A stretch of 16,528 bases of DNA. It comes from an uncultured Bacteroidota bacterium (GTDB lineage: Bacteria > Bacteroidota > Bacteroidia > Chitinophagales > Chitinophagaceae). The notes below the pieces were generated by a model that was not told the origin of the DNA, did no database searches, and was given only the letters and a program-made list of their open reading frames with translations. This document shows, piece after piece, positions 1 to 6,920 of the stretch; the stretch's first letter is position 1; every line of letters begins with the position of its first letter. The stretch lies in contig CAMLGR010000106.1 in NCBI GenBank assembly GCA_946479615.1, positions 1 to 16,528 on the forward strand, read 5' to 3'. A program made the position numbers and the translations under genes.

Positions 1-2
1 TG

Positions 3-182
3 ATTGATCCGGGATTAAAAAAAGCACAGGTGCAGGTATTTGGTAATAATGCCGGGGCGATCGCCGCGTATGAAAAAACAGGGTTTAAATATGTGCGATC
101 GGTCAAATCGGGGAATGCGGAGATATTGGATTATTTTCCGGGTGATGAAAAAATACTGATGGAAAGGATCATTAATAAATGA
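3..182 (+). CDS. GNAT-family N-acetyltransferase, C-terminal end (partial)
   Basis: The 5' end is cut by the window start, leaving 59 codons before a TGA at 180-182. The remaining protein has the signature of the C-terminal half of the GNAT fold: a beta strand (VQVFGNNAGAIAAYEKTGFK) in which N-x-x-A-I-x-x-Y-x-x-x-G-F is the usual acetyl-CoA-proximal motif B region. Such enzymes transfer an acetyl group from acetyl-CoA to an amine. The substrate cannot be read from this fragment. Its stop is only 9 bases before the acyl carrier protein start, so it is probably cotranscribed with the ACP-MBOAT-SGNH genes and may prepare part of the acyl group or the sugar acceptor; that link is inference. Confidence 0.8.
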   Translation: MDPGLKKAQVQVFGNNAGAIAAYEKTGFKYVRSVKSGNAEILDYFPGDEKILMERIINK

Positions 183-191
183 CGGGCTTAT

Positions 192-431
192 ATGGAAAGA
201 GAAATCATTATCAAACGGACCCGCAGCGTGATCGATACGATATTAAAAAGCCCGGGATTCGAATGGCGCGATGAAATGACAGCGGAAGATATAAAGGGAT
301 GGGATTCTCTCTCGCATATGCTGATCATTACAGAGATTGAAAAGGAATTTGGTATCAGATTCAAATTAAAAGAACTGAACAAAATGGATAACCTGGGGGC
401 ATTGATTACCCTGATCGCGTCAAAACTATAA
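192..431 (+). CDS. Acyl carrier protein (dedicated, secondary)
   Basis: This 79-residue protein has the size and fold pattern of an acyl carrier protein. The phosphopantetheine site is G36-W37-D38-S39-L40, with Ser39 the expected attachment residue, followed by a helix II rich in acidic residues (ITEIEKEFGI) and a short helix III near the C-terminus. It should carry an acyl group as a thioester in the cytoplasm. It lies 9 bases after the acetyltransferase and 6 bases before the MBOAT gene, so it is more likely a dedicated carrier for that membrane acyltransferase, as DltC is for DltB, than the housekeeping fatty-acid ACP. It is more basic at its N-terminus (KRTRS) than typical AcpP. The start ATG at 192 is the only good one in frame. 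Confidence 0.9.
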   Translation: MEREIIIKRTRSVIDTILKSPGFEWRDEMTAEDIKGWDSLSHMLIITEIEKEFGIRFKLKELNKMDNLGALITLIASKL

Positions 432-437
432 TGACAC

Positions 438-1880
438 ATGCTATTTCTTTCACCTGGTTTTGCTTTATTCCTCGCGCTTGTGTTCTTGTTGTACTGGTTC
501 GCGTTTAAAAAAACGGCGCTTGTGCAAAATCTTTTGTTACTGGCGGCCAGTCTTGTTTTCTATACCTGGTACAACTGGAAGTTTTCCCTGTTGTTACTGA
601 TAAGCATCTTATTTAATTTTTATATCGCGAAAGCGATCAGCCGGTACAATGACAGGTCAACCGGTAAAGAAATGTTATGGGCAGGATTGGTTTTCAATCT
701 TGGAATTTTAATTGCCTTTAAATATTTTGGATTATTCACCGGTTTAAGCACTGCATTTTCTTCGGGCAGCGTACAGGGATTGCCCGATGTAGCAGGCATC
801 CTGCTGCCATTAGGGATTAGTTTTTACAGTTTCCAGTTGCTGGGCTATCTTATCGATGTATATAATGAGGAAATAGAGGCAAACAATGACCTGGTAGCAT
901 TTGCTGCATACGTTACTTATTTTCCCAAGATCGCTGCCGGGCCGATAGAACCGGCACAACGAATGCTGCCCCTGCTGGCCAGGCGGAGAGAGTTTGATAA
1001 TGATATGATCACCGACGGTCTGCGCCAGCTATTGTGGGGGCTGCTGATCAAACTCGTCATTGCCAATAATTGCGCTACGTTTACAGGAGCTGTTTTTGCC
1101 AATACCAGCGCCTATCCCGGCAGCACGTTACTCATAGGCGCTATGTTTTATATTTTCCAGGTGTATGGCGATTTCGCCGGGTATTCCAATATGGCTATTG
1201 GTATTTCCAAATTGTTTGGCCTTTCTTTATCAAGAAACTTTCATGCGCCATTCTTTTCACTTACCATCAGTGAATACTGGCGTCGCTGGCACATGACATT
1301 GACGGCCTGGATGATGAAGTATGTTTTCAAACCTCTTTCATTTCTGCTGAGAAGCTGGCACAAAGCTGGTTTGATCATCGCTGTTATCAGTACGTTTGTA
1401 TTTGTAGGGTTATGGCATGGTTTTGCCGCTACCTTTCTTGTCTTTGGTTTATTGCACGGACTTTATTTTATACCCGTCATCTTATTTCCTGGTAATAATC
1501 AGCCAGGAGCAGGCAATTTTTTCAACTGGAAAAGAATATTCCAACGGTTGGGTCTGTTTGTACTTGTTATGCTCACCTGCATTTTTTTCGGCAGCCGTAC
1601 GATCGGGCAGGCTGTTATTTATATACAAACTATTTTTTCACGCAGTCTTTTATCGGCACCGGTATGGCCGCCGTTTACAGGTATTGGTAAAGTGCTGGTT
1701 ACAGCAGTATTTATCATTATCATGCTGATCGTAGAATGGCTGCAACGTGGAGAGACGCATGAATTACAATTGAGCCGGGTAAAACCTTACCAGCGGCGGA
1801 TCATTTATGTGCTTATCCTTGCCAGTATATTATTATTCGGCGCCGTCAGTCATATCAAAGTTCTTTACGCACAATTTTGA
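438..1880 (+). CDS. MBOAT-family membrane O-acyltransferase (AlgI/DltB-like)
   Basis: A 480-residue polytopic inner-membrane protein, the usual length for AlgI/DltB relatives. Family signatures are in the expected order: PLGISFYSFQLLGYLIDVY near residues 124-142, the G-x-I-E-P segment at 168-172, DFAGYSNMAIGIS at 245-257, EYWRRWHMTL at 279-288, and GLWHG at 324-328 with the likely catalytic His327; His285 is the second conserved histidine. MBOAT proteins of this group pass an acyl group from a cytoplasmic carrier across the membrane to an extracytoplasmic acceptor. Directly upstream is an acyl carrier protein and directly downstream (1 base after the stop) an SGNH protein, matching the DltC-DltB-DltD logic. 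The acyl group (acetyl, D-alanyl or another) cannot be told from sequence. No frameshift or missing motif was seen. Confidence 0.92.
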   Translation: MLFLSPGFALFLALVFLLYWFAFKKTALVQNLLLLAASLVFYTWYNWKFSLLLLISILFNFYIAKAISRYNDRSTGKEMLWAGLVFNLGILIAFKYFGLFTGLSTAFSSGSVQGLPDVAGILLPLGISFYSFQLLGYLIDVYNEEIEANNDLVAFAAYVTYFPKIAAGPIEPAQRMLPLLARRREFDNDMITDGLRQLLWGLLIKLVIANNCATFTGAVFANTSAYPGSTLLIGAMFYIFQVYGDFAGYSNMAIGISKLFGLSLSRNFHAPFFSLTISEYWRRWHMTLTAWMMKYVFKPLSFLLRSWHKAGLIIAVISTFVFVGLWHGFAATFLVFGLLHGLYFIPVILFPGNNQPGAGNFFNWKRIFQRLGLFVLVMLTCIFFGSRTIGQAVIYIQTIFSRSLLSAPVWPPFTGIGKVLVTAVFIIIMLIVEWLQRGETHELQLSRVKPYQRRIIYVLILASILLFGAVSHIKVLYAQF

Positions 1881-1881
1881 A

Positions 1882-2814
1882 ATGAAAACATTTTTTAGAA
1901 AAATAATCATTTGCCTGTTCCTTTTACTTCTTGTAGCAGGTGTATCCGAGTGGCTCGTACGCCGGATACCCAATGAGTATAAGATCAAGGCGGCAGCGTA
2001 TGATAAAAATGCGGAGAAATTCCAGGTATTGATATTAGGTACTTCCTATAGCCTGCATGGTCTCAATCCTGATTGGTTTGACCTGTATACATTTAATGGC
2101 GGACATGTATTACAATCGCTTGACCTGGATGCAAAAATCTTTTCCAAATATGAAAATCGCCTGAAGAGCCTGCAGTATATAGTAATACCTATTACGTTTG
2201 CGAGTTTCTTTTTCGAGTTGCAGAACAGTACAGAATCAAGATTGATCAAAAACTATAGTATTTATTATGGCATTCATGCCACCCGGAAACCGGCCGATCA
2301 ACTGGAGATACTGAGTTTACCTTTTCCGGTCAACCGGACACGTTTGTATGAATATTATATTCAACATAAAACGAATATAAACATTACCGCTGCAGGATTT
2401 GATTCTACTTACCATTATACCGGCCAGTATGTACTGGACAGGGGGGTGAATGCCAGTGATGCACTCGAACGGCTGAATGGTCACGATTTTGTGCTGTATG
2501 AAAAACAAAAAGCATGTCTGGAGCAATTGATCGGTGAGTGCGCGCGTAAGAATATCCGCGTGATCCTTTTTACACCTCCTGCACACCCTTCATTTTATTC
2601 ATCGGCTGATTCGGCAGCAGTGGAAACTTCTATTGCTACCTGCCGGTCGATTGAAAAGGAGTATCCGAATGTGCGGTATGCTAATTTTCTGCATGACAGT
2701 CTTTTCGTAAGTAATGATTTTTATGACATGAGCCACCTGAATGACAGCGGGGCCAAAAAATTATCCCTTGCGGTGAATACGATCATCACGAAAGACAAGG
2801 CCGGTAATCAATAG
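1882..2814 (+). CDS. Membrane-anchored SGNH/DltD-like acyl-transfer partner
   Basis: I choose ATG 1882, which lies one base after the MBOAT stop and opens with a clear membrane anchor (KTFFRKIIICLFLLLLVAG, residues 2-20). The frame is open upstream to an ATG at 1807, but that would overlap the MBOAT gene by 74 bases and put 25 polar residues before the anchor. The 310-residue protein has an SGNH-type core facing the periplasm: ILGTSYSLHG at 51-60, with Ser55 as the likely nucleophile, and YDMSHLNDSGA at 281-291, giving Asp282 and His285 as the rest of the triad. This resembles DltD, AlgJ and AlgX, which help move acyl groups from MBOAT proteins onto polysaccharide or teichoic acid. The acceptor here is unknown. 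Overall similarity to any named subfamily is weak by eye. Confidence 0.78.
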   Translation: MKTFFRKIIICLFLLLLVAGVSEWLVRRIPNEYKIKAAAYDKNAEKFQVLILGTSYSLHGLNPDWFDLYTFNGGHVLQSLDLDAKIFSKYENRLKSLQYIVIPITFASFFFELQNSTESRLIKNYSIYYGIHATRKPADQLEILSLPFPVNRTRLYEYYIQHKTNINITAAGFDSTYHYTGQYVLDRGVNASDALERLNGHDFVLYEKQKACLEQLIGECARKNIRVILFTPPAHPSFYSSADSAAVETSIATCRSIEKEYPNVRYANFLHDSLFVSNDFYDMSHLNDSGAKKLSLAVNTIITKDKAGNQ

Positions 2815-2834
2815 AACATTTCATGCCTAAATTT

Positions 2835-2867
2835 AATACCCGGAACCTGGTATTCTTCCTTCTTTTG
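2835..2867 (+). terminator. Possible intrinsic terminator after the acylation cassette
   Basis: AATACC (2835-2840) can pair with GGTATT (2849-2854) around an 8-base loop, followed by a pyrimidine-rich run ending in TTTT at 2863-2866. It sits 20 bases after the SGNH gene stop. The stem is short and the T-run is broken by C residues, so this is a weak candidate. Confidence 0.35.
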
Positions 2868-2894
2868 TAGAAAAAATTCCCTCTGTATCAGGCA

Positions 2895-2902
2895 TAGTTT
2901 TG
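2895..2902 (+). promoter_or_regulatory. Bacteroidota-type -7 element for the WxxGxW lipoprotein
   Basis: TAGTTTTG matches the Bacteroidota TAnnTTTG element and lies 52 bases before the start codon. A TTTG at 2864-2867 is the nearest possible -33 element, but the 27-base spacing is longer than the usual 19-23, so only the -7 match is supported. Confidence 0.35.
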
Positions 2903-2954
2903 GACGCTTTACAGCAGAGCCTTAGAAGGCATTTATTCATTCAAAGTAAAGCGT

Positions 2955-3239
2955 ATGAAAAAGATATTTGCAATAGCAGCCATTGTCATTGCTTCCTGCA
3001 GTCTTTATGGTTGCGGTCCTTCGGTAGTTACTACCCGTTATGATGAACCGGTGTATGAACGGCCCATACGGCCTTATCCCAATTATGTATGGGTCGATGG
3101 TGATTGGTATATGCGGAATGGCACCTATACTTATCGCCAGGGATACTGGGCGCCGCCAAGAGCTCATCGTGTATGGCATGGTGGTTCATGGCAAACACGA
3201 AAAGGCGGTTATTACTGGAGAAGAGGAAGATGGAGGTAA
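2955..3239 (+). CDS. Small WxxGxW-repeat lipoprotein
   Basis: A 94-residue exported protein. The N-terminus is a lipoprotein signal: a KK pair, a hydrophobic stretch, then L17-Y-G-C20, with Cys20 the likely lipidated residue. The mature part is dominated by aromatic residues and arginine and holds three W-x-x-G-x-W units (WVDGDW near 47-52, WHGGSW near 74-79, WRRGRW at the C-terminus), the pattern of the YXWXXGXW/BcpO-related repeat family. The function of that family is not established; it is probably a surface or periplasmic protein. It has its own promoter candidate and converges on the beta-propeller gene, with a strong inverted repeat between them. The very basic C-terminus (RRGRWR) might bind an acidic polymer, but that is a guess. 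Confidence 0.8.
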   Translation: MKKIFAIAAIVIASCSLYGCGPSVVTTRYDEPVYERPIRPYPNYVWVDGDWYMRNGTYTYRQGYWAPPRAHRVWHGGSWQTRKGGYYWRRGRWR

Positions 3240-3284
3240 TTTTCTCTGGTAGTTATGATGTTTGATTAAGGAATTATAAATTAA

Positions 3285-3336
3285 GAATTATGAATTATGA
3301 ATGCAGAATGCTACACCGATTCATAATTCATAATTC
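3285..3336. terminator. 18-bp perfect inverted repeat between convergent genes
   Basis: The arm at 3285-3302 is the exact reverse complement of 3319-3336, with a 16-base loop. The arms are built of the AT-rich ATTCATA unit. The site sits between the WxxGxW gene (+) and the beta-propeller gene (-), so a hairpin in either transcript could stop transcription. The right arm is followed by ATTTTTA at 3354-3360, which supplies a T-run for the + strand. Confidence 0.6.
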
Positions 3337-3353
3337 ATAATTCATAATTCATA
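3319..3353. repeat. Five tandem copies of the 7-mer ATTCATA
   Basis: Five exact consecutive copies of ATTCATA run from 3319 to 3353, then a degenerate copy ATTTTTA. Inverted partial copies lie at 3285-3302, and a related AATTCATAATT string occurs just before the dioxygenase gene (near 14779). With a period of 7 and no spacers it is a simple tandem repeat, prone to slippage, and not a CRISPR array. Confidence 0.9.
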
Positions 3354-3365
3354 ATTTTTAATTCT

Positions 3366-4751
3366 TTAATGCTTTCTTTTCAGCCAATCTGCCGGCACGG
3401 GAATAATACAAATATTCATTGATTTATTATCTGCCGATAACATAGCCGATTGAATTTCTATTCTTGTTCCATCCGGGCTGAAAGTAGGATGGGGGTGATC
3501 GGAAGCAGTTGTCTTATGACCAGCAGATAATAAGATCATTTCCCTTGTGTGCCGGTCGATCAAATATATATTTCGTGCGAAGTCATCTCCCACAGCCCAT
3601 CTTCCATCGGCAGAGCCATTGACATGCCATAAACCACTTCCCGAAGGTGTTTGACCGATTATGATCATCTCTCTTGTCCGGAAGTTTACGATCCCCAGGC
3701 CTGTTGGTTTTTCTCTTGTACCGGATGGTCCCCAGGCTACTTCTTGTCCGGGATTTTGTACATCAGGCGTGATCGTGGTAGCTGTATCAGTGGGTGCTTT
3801 ATGAACATCGATCTTACGGTGACCCATGATAGCAAAAGCAACTTCATCTTTTGTGATCACCGCTTCATGTGTCACCCATTCATAAGGGGATTCGGGATAT
3901 AAAGGACGAAGACCCGTACCATCCGCCAATACCGTCCAGGTACGTTGTGGCGATTTACCACCTGTCTCCCAGCAAAAAACAATTTCACCACTTACCCAGG
4001 GATTGGTTTGGATATGTCCTACCTGGAACGGAACCGATACAATATATTTTATTTCACCTGTTTTGATATTCATTCCGGCCAGTCCACTCGGACCTGCGCC
4101 CATTCTGCGCGGACCAAAGGAAGGTTCTATCTTCGCACCGGGTGATAAATGTTTGGCCGCTTCATTACGTCCTACACGGAAATAAACCCATTCTTCATCT
4201 GCATCCAGCGCCATATCGCCACCGGCGCCAAGTTCGGCTGGTGTAACACCACATACACGCTGGTATACATTTGCTGCTTGTACTTTACCGGCTTTGCTAT
4301 CGGCAAATAATTTCGCGAGATCCACTTCGATGATCTCAACCGGTCTGTCCGGTGCAGCGCGCCGCGCTGTATCTGCCGGTGTTCCGGTTTTTACATTGCG
4401 CATAAAATATAGTTTCATTGATTTTCTTCCAACATTCAGCATGCCGGTATAACCGCCTTCGGAAACCTGGATCATCTCACCCGTCTTTTCATTAACAGCC
4501 ATTGCTTCATTGCGTACCCGGTTGGAACGGAAGATCAGCCATTGTCCGTCGGCCGTCCATTGATTATGTGTCTGGTAAATTTTTGAATCCCCTTTTGGTG
4601 TACTGGTAAGAAATGTGAGAGAGGTTCCTGTTACAGGATCTTTTACCACTTTCCGTTCGGAAGGGAATTGCGTACCGATCTGTGCATTTGATGAATTGAT
4701 AAAAAGAAGGAACAAGACAGGAATACCAATGAAAGAATATTTCATTTTCAT
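3366..4751 (-). CDS. Secreted oligogalacturonate lyase-like (PL22) beta-propeller protein
   Basis: A 461-residue protein with a signal peptide (residues 1-23, predicted cut after SNA before Gln24). The body shows repeated propeller blades with D-G-x-W motifs (TADGQWLIFRSN at 66-77, SADGRWAVGDD at 380-390, FSPDGTRIEIQS at 424-435). Histidines in family-like contexts are His246 (VGHIQTNPW), His295 (WVTHEAV), His376 (LWHVNGS) and the pair His419/His421 (DHPHPTFSPDG). PL22 lyases use a Mn2+-binding histidine cluster including an H-x-H pair to beta-eliminate unsaturated oligogalacturonides, and these residues are plausible counterparts; I have not aligned them. Known PL22 enzymes are mostly cytoplasmic, so export is notable. 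No pectin-use genes surround it. A non-catalytic propeller or a different substrate is possible. Confidence 0.72.
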   Translation of the reverse strand: MKMKYSFIGIPVLFLLFINSSNAQIGTQFPSERKVVKDPVTGTSLTFLTSTPKGDSKIYQTHNQWTADGQWLIFRSNRVRNEAMAVNEKTGEMIQVSEGGYTGMLNVGRKSMKLYFMRNVKTGTPADTARRAAPDRPVEIIEVDLAKLFADSKAGKVQAANVYQRVCGVTPAELGAGGDMALDADEEWVYFRVGRNEAAKHLSPGAKIEPSFGPRRMGAGPSGLAGMNIKTGEIKYIVSVPFQVGHIQTNPWVSGEIVFCWETGGKSPQRTWTVLADGTGLRPLYPESPYEWVTHEAVITKDEVAFAIMGHRKIDVHKAPTDTATTITPDVQNPGQEVAWGPSGTREKPTGLGIVNFRTREMIIIGQTPSGSGLWHVNGSADGRWAVGDDFARNIYLIDRHTREMILLSAGHKTTASDHPHPTFSPDGTRIEIQSAMLSADNKSMNICIIPVPADWLKRKH

Positions 4752-4844
4752 ACAGCAGTTTTAAATGAGGCGATGAGTAGATTGAAAAAGAAAATTAGGT
4801 ATACTGGAAATGAGTATCATCCTGCACTCTCCTGTAAGAGCTGT

Positions 4845-4893
4845 TTGATAGCAGGAGGAATGGAACACGGATTAAGGTGAATGGACGGATGTG
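4845..4893 (+). repeat. Repeat copy 1 (direct orientation, diverged)
   Basis: This copy matches copy 2 at about 40 of 49 positions, with the core GGAGGAATGGAACACGGATT identical. It begins 118 bases before copy 2 in the same orientation. Its upstream side has a short inverted pair, CTCCTG at 4829-4834 and CAGGAG at 4852-4857. Confidence 0.8.
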
Positions 4894-4962
4894 ATGTAGA
4901 TTTTATTCGTGGTAATATTATGAGTGGATAGCTGTAAAATAGATGCAGGAGTGGGGAGGTGC

Positions 4963-5145
4963 TTGACAACAGGAGGAATGGAACACGGATTGAAGTGGAT
5001 GGACGGATATACAATGGAGTTCTGTGAAAAAAATGATATATGCTTATATCTGATACTTACTAAAATATTGTATTATTAATGTAATAAGATCCACATTATA
5101 TCCGTCCATCCACTTCAATCCGTGTTCCATTCCTCCCGCTGTCAA
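4963..5145. repeat. 183-bp inverted-repeat element (MITE-like or REP-like)
   Basis: The left arm (4963-5011) and the right arm (5097-5145) are reverse complements at 47 of 49 positions; the ends read TTGACA and TGTCAA. The 85-base interior is AT-rich and itself contains two small inverted pairs, GATATA/TATATC (5035-5040 and 5045-5050) and TTATTA/TAATAA (5073-5078 and 5082-5087). No flanking target duplication was seen. It could be a non-autonomous mobile element, a REP-type palindrome spread by a distant RAYT transposase, or a structured RNA. It also lies just past the end of the L,D-transpeptidase gene (minus strand, stop at 5153-5155), so its hairpin could end that transcript. Confidence 0.8.
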
Positions 5146-5152
5146 CCCTCTC

Positions 5153-6778
5153 TTATTTTCTTCCCGCCGATAATAAATTATCAGTAAACAGCCTGGCTGC
5201 TATAGCCGCATCATGCCCGTAAATATCATCGCGCCATTGCATAGTACCCTGTTCATCTACCCAGGCGGTATAATAATAAATGAGTACGGGTACTTCTGCT
5301 TTTACTTTTACATACTGTTCTTTGCCACTGTTCATGGCTTTTTCGATTTTTTCAATGGTCCATTCGGGCTGATCCTGTAAAAGAAACTCCGCCATCTTTA
5401 CCGGTTCCCGGAGGCGGATACACCCATGACTGAAAGCGCGGTTGGCCCGTGTAAATAATTCTTTATGCGGAGTGTCATGAAAATAAATATTGAAACTGTT
5501 GGGAAACAGAAATTTCACTTTTCCCAATTCATTTTTATCGCCGGGTAATTGCCGGATCACCGGTACGCCATCTTCTTCACCCGTTACTTCCATATTATGT
5601 TGCTGCAGGTAATGCTTATTCTTTTTGATTGAGGGTAATACTTCTTTTTGTACAATTGAAGAAGGCAGGTTCCAGTAAGGACTGAATACAACCTGGTTGA
5701 GATTACCGGAAAACATTACCGTGCTATGCCCTTCTTTTCCGACTACGATATCCATATTAAAAACAGAATCATTTCCCTCCCGTACATGCAAAATAAATTC
5801 CGGGATATTGACCAGTACCGATCTTCCCGAAGCGGCAGCCGGCATCCAGCGCATTCTTTCGAGGTTGATCAGCAATCGCTGCACTTTCGCAAGCGGAGAT
5901 ACATTTAATAGGTTGATGAAAGAAGTATTGATAATACCATTGATTTCCAATCCGTGCTGTGCCTGTATCTTCTTTACCGCCGTTTCCAAAGCCGGTGTAT
6001 AAATAGCCGAAGTATCACCGGTAACCAGATCGCCTGATTGCTGCAATCTTTTTTTGATGAGGGGAATGAAAGGATCGGTCGTGCCTTTCTTTAATTTTTT
6101 AGAGGTGGTAGGTAAGGCCGGCCAGCCGCCGTTCTTTACTTTATCGGTATATAATTTCAACTGGCTAAGCATCGCGGGATAAAAACTATTGGTAATGATC
6201 TTATCGGTATTTTTTTCAGCAAGCAGGGCATTGGCGAAGTTGAGGGTGGTTTCTTTCTTAACCGGTATCAGTTGTTGCAATGCCAGTAAGCGTGTTTCAT
6301 TGTCCTTGTATTTTTGATTTAAGTAATTGATAAAACGCCAGGTCAATAGCAGTTCTGTTTTGAGAGTAGCGGGATCGGTGCCACGTACGATCCGGGTGCT
6401 GTCGTCCGACATCAGGCTGTCGAGGCTGCGGTCAAGAATCTTCTTGCTGTTAACGCTATCACTATAATCATACAGGCTGCGAAAGGCGAGTGTTTGTTCT
6501 GTGAGACCGGAACTGTTGAACCATGCGAATTGATAATTCCTGCTGTTATAAAAATCTTCAAAGGCGTGGGCAACATTTTCGTCGAGGTGTTGCTTGTTGA
6601 TAAATTGTTGAACAGCGACACTGTCGGTAAAAAGATCGCTGTAGGAATTGCTGCGATTGATACTTGTATTTCTTTCAACACGGGAATTTTTTTCCCCTTT
6701 GTCAGCAGCTTTATCCTTTGAATCAGTGCAAGCGATAAACAATACGGATAGGATAGCAATGGATATATATGTTTTCAT
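5153..6778 (-). CDS. Lipoprotein L,D-transpeptidase with peptidoglycan-binding domain (YcbB/LdtD-like)
   Basis: A 541-residue envelope enzyme that should form 3-3 crosslinks in peptidoglycan or attach proteins to it, using a cysteine nucleophile. It starts with a lipoprotein signal (F14-I-A-C17, Cys17 lipidated, then T-D-S-K). The layout matches the LdtD/YcbB group: an alpha-helical scaffold region (about 45-225), a PG_binding_1-like segment (about 237-293, PFIPLIKKRLQQSGD through NTSFINLLN), the scaffold continuing with NLERMRWMP at 305-313, and a YkuD catalytic domain (about 320-500). Catalytic residues are visible: His434 in FHDTPHKELF and Ser450-His451-Gly452-Cys453-Ile454-Arg455. The family usually has a plain signal or membrane anchor, so the lipobox is a mild variation. 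The gene appears to be transcribed alone, 142 bases after the purE stop. Confidence 0.92.
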   Translation of the reverse strand: MKTYISIAILSVLFIACTDSKDKAADKGEKNSRVERNTSINRSNSYSDLFTDSVAVQQFINKQHLDENVAHAFEDFYNSRNYQFAWFNSSGLTEQTLAFRSLYDYSDSVNSKKILDRSLDSLMSDDSTRIVRGTDPATLKTELLLTWRFINYLNQKYKDNETRLLALQQLIPVKKETTLNFANALLAEKNTDKIITNSFYPAMLSQLKLYTDKVKNGGWPALPTTSKKLKKGTTDPFIPLIKKRLQQSGDLVTGDTSAIYTPALETAVKKIQAQHGLEINGIINTSFINLLNVSPLAKVQRLLINLERMRWMPAAASGRSVLVNIPEFILHVREGNDSVFNMDIVVGKEGHSTVMFSGNLNQVVFSPYWNLPSSIVQKEVLPSIKKNKHYLQQHNMEVTGEEDGVPVIRQLPGDKNELGKVKFLFPNSFNIYFHDTPHKELFTRANRAFSHGCIRLREPVKMAEFLLQDQPEWTIEKIEKAMNSGKEQYVKVKAEVPVLIYYYTAWVDEQGTMQWRDDIYGHDAAIAARLFTDNLLSAGRK

Positions 6779-6838
6779 AGCATCCTTTATTCAAAAGATA
6801 TGCCGGGCAGGAATGAAGAATAACGAATAAGGAACAAA

Positions 6839-6894
6839 AAATAAGGAATGAGAAAGTAGCTGTTTTCAGGCTGTGACTTTCTCATTTCTTATTT
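6839..6894. terminator. 19-bp hairpin after purE
   Basis: The arm at 6839-6857 pairs with 6876-6894 at 18 of 19 positions around an 18-base loop. It lies 26 bases past the purE stop in the direction of purE transcription, between purE and the L,D-transpeptidase start, so a terminator is the simplest reading. On the minus strand the hairpin ends in an A/T-rich run (TTTTTGTTCC read 6840 to 6831). Confidence 0.6.
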
Positions 6895-6920
6895 CTCATT
6901 TCCTATTCCACATCCTTATC

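Larger units (their letters stand above)
4752..5152. other. 401-base gene-free gap carrying a repeat element
   Basis: This gap lies between the start of the beta-propeller gene and the end of the L,D-transpeptidase gene, both on the minus strand. It holds three copies of a ~49-bp repeat (see separate entries) and must also contain the minus-strand promoter of the beta-propeller gene, for which I see no clear TAnnTTTG match. A 65-codon minus-strand frame (4817-5014) runs through two of the repeats; its composition (rich in S, P, I, L) and lack of a leader argue against it being a gene. Confidence 0.8.

Noticed and set aside
1807..1881. Upstream start for the SGNH gene at 1807.
   Set aside because: It would overlap the MBOAT gene by 74 bases and place a polar segment before the membrane anchor; ATG 1882 fits the operon spacing.
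3319..3353. Possible CRISPR array because of five regular repeats.
   Set aside because: The unit is 7 bases with no spacers; it is a simple tandem repeat and no cas gene is present.
4817..5014. A 65-codon minus-strand frame in the repeat region.
   Set aside because: It is formed by reading through repeat copies 1 and 2 and has no gene-like composition or leader.
4963..5145. A complete insertion sequence.
   Set aside because: The interior is only 85 bases, encodes no transposase, and no target duplication is visible; at most it is a non-autonomous element.
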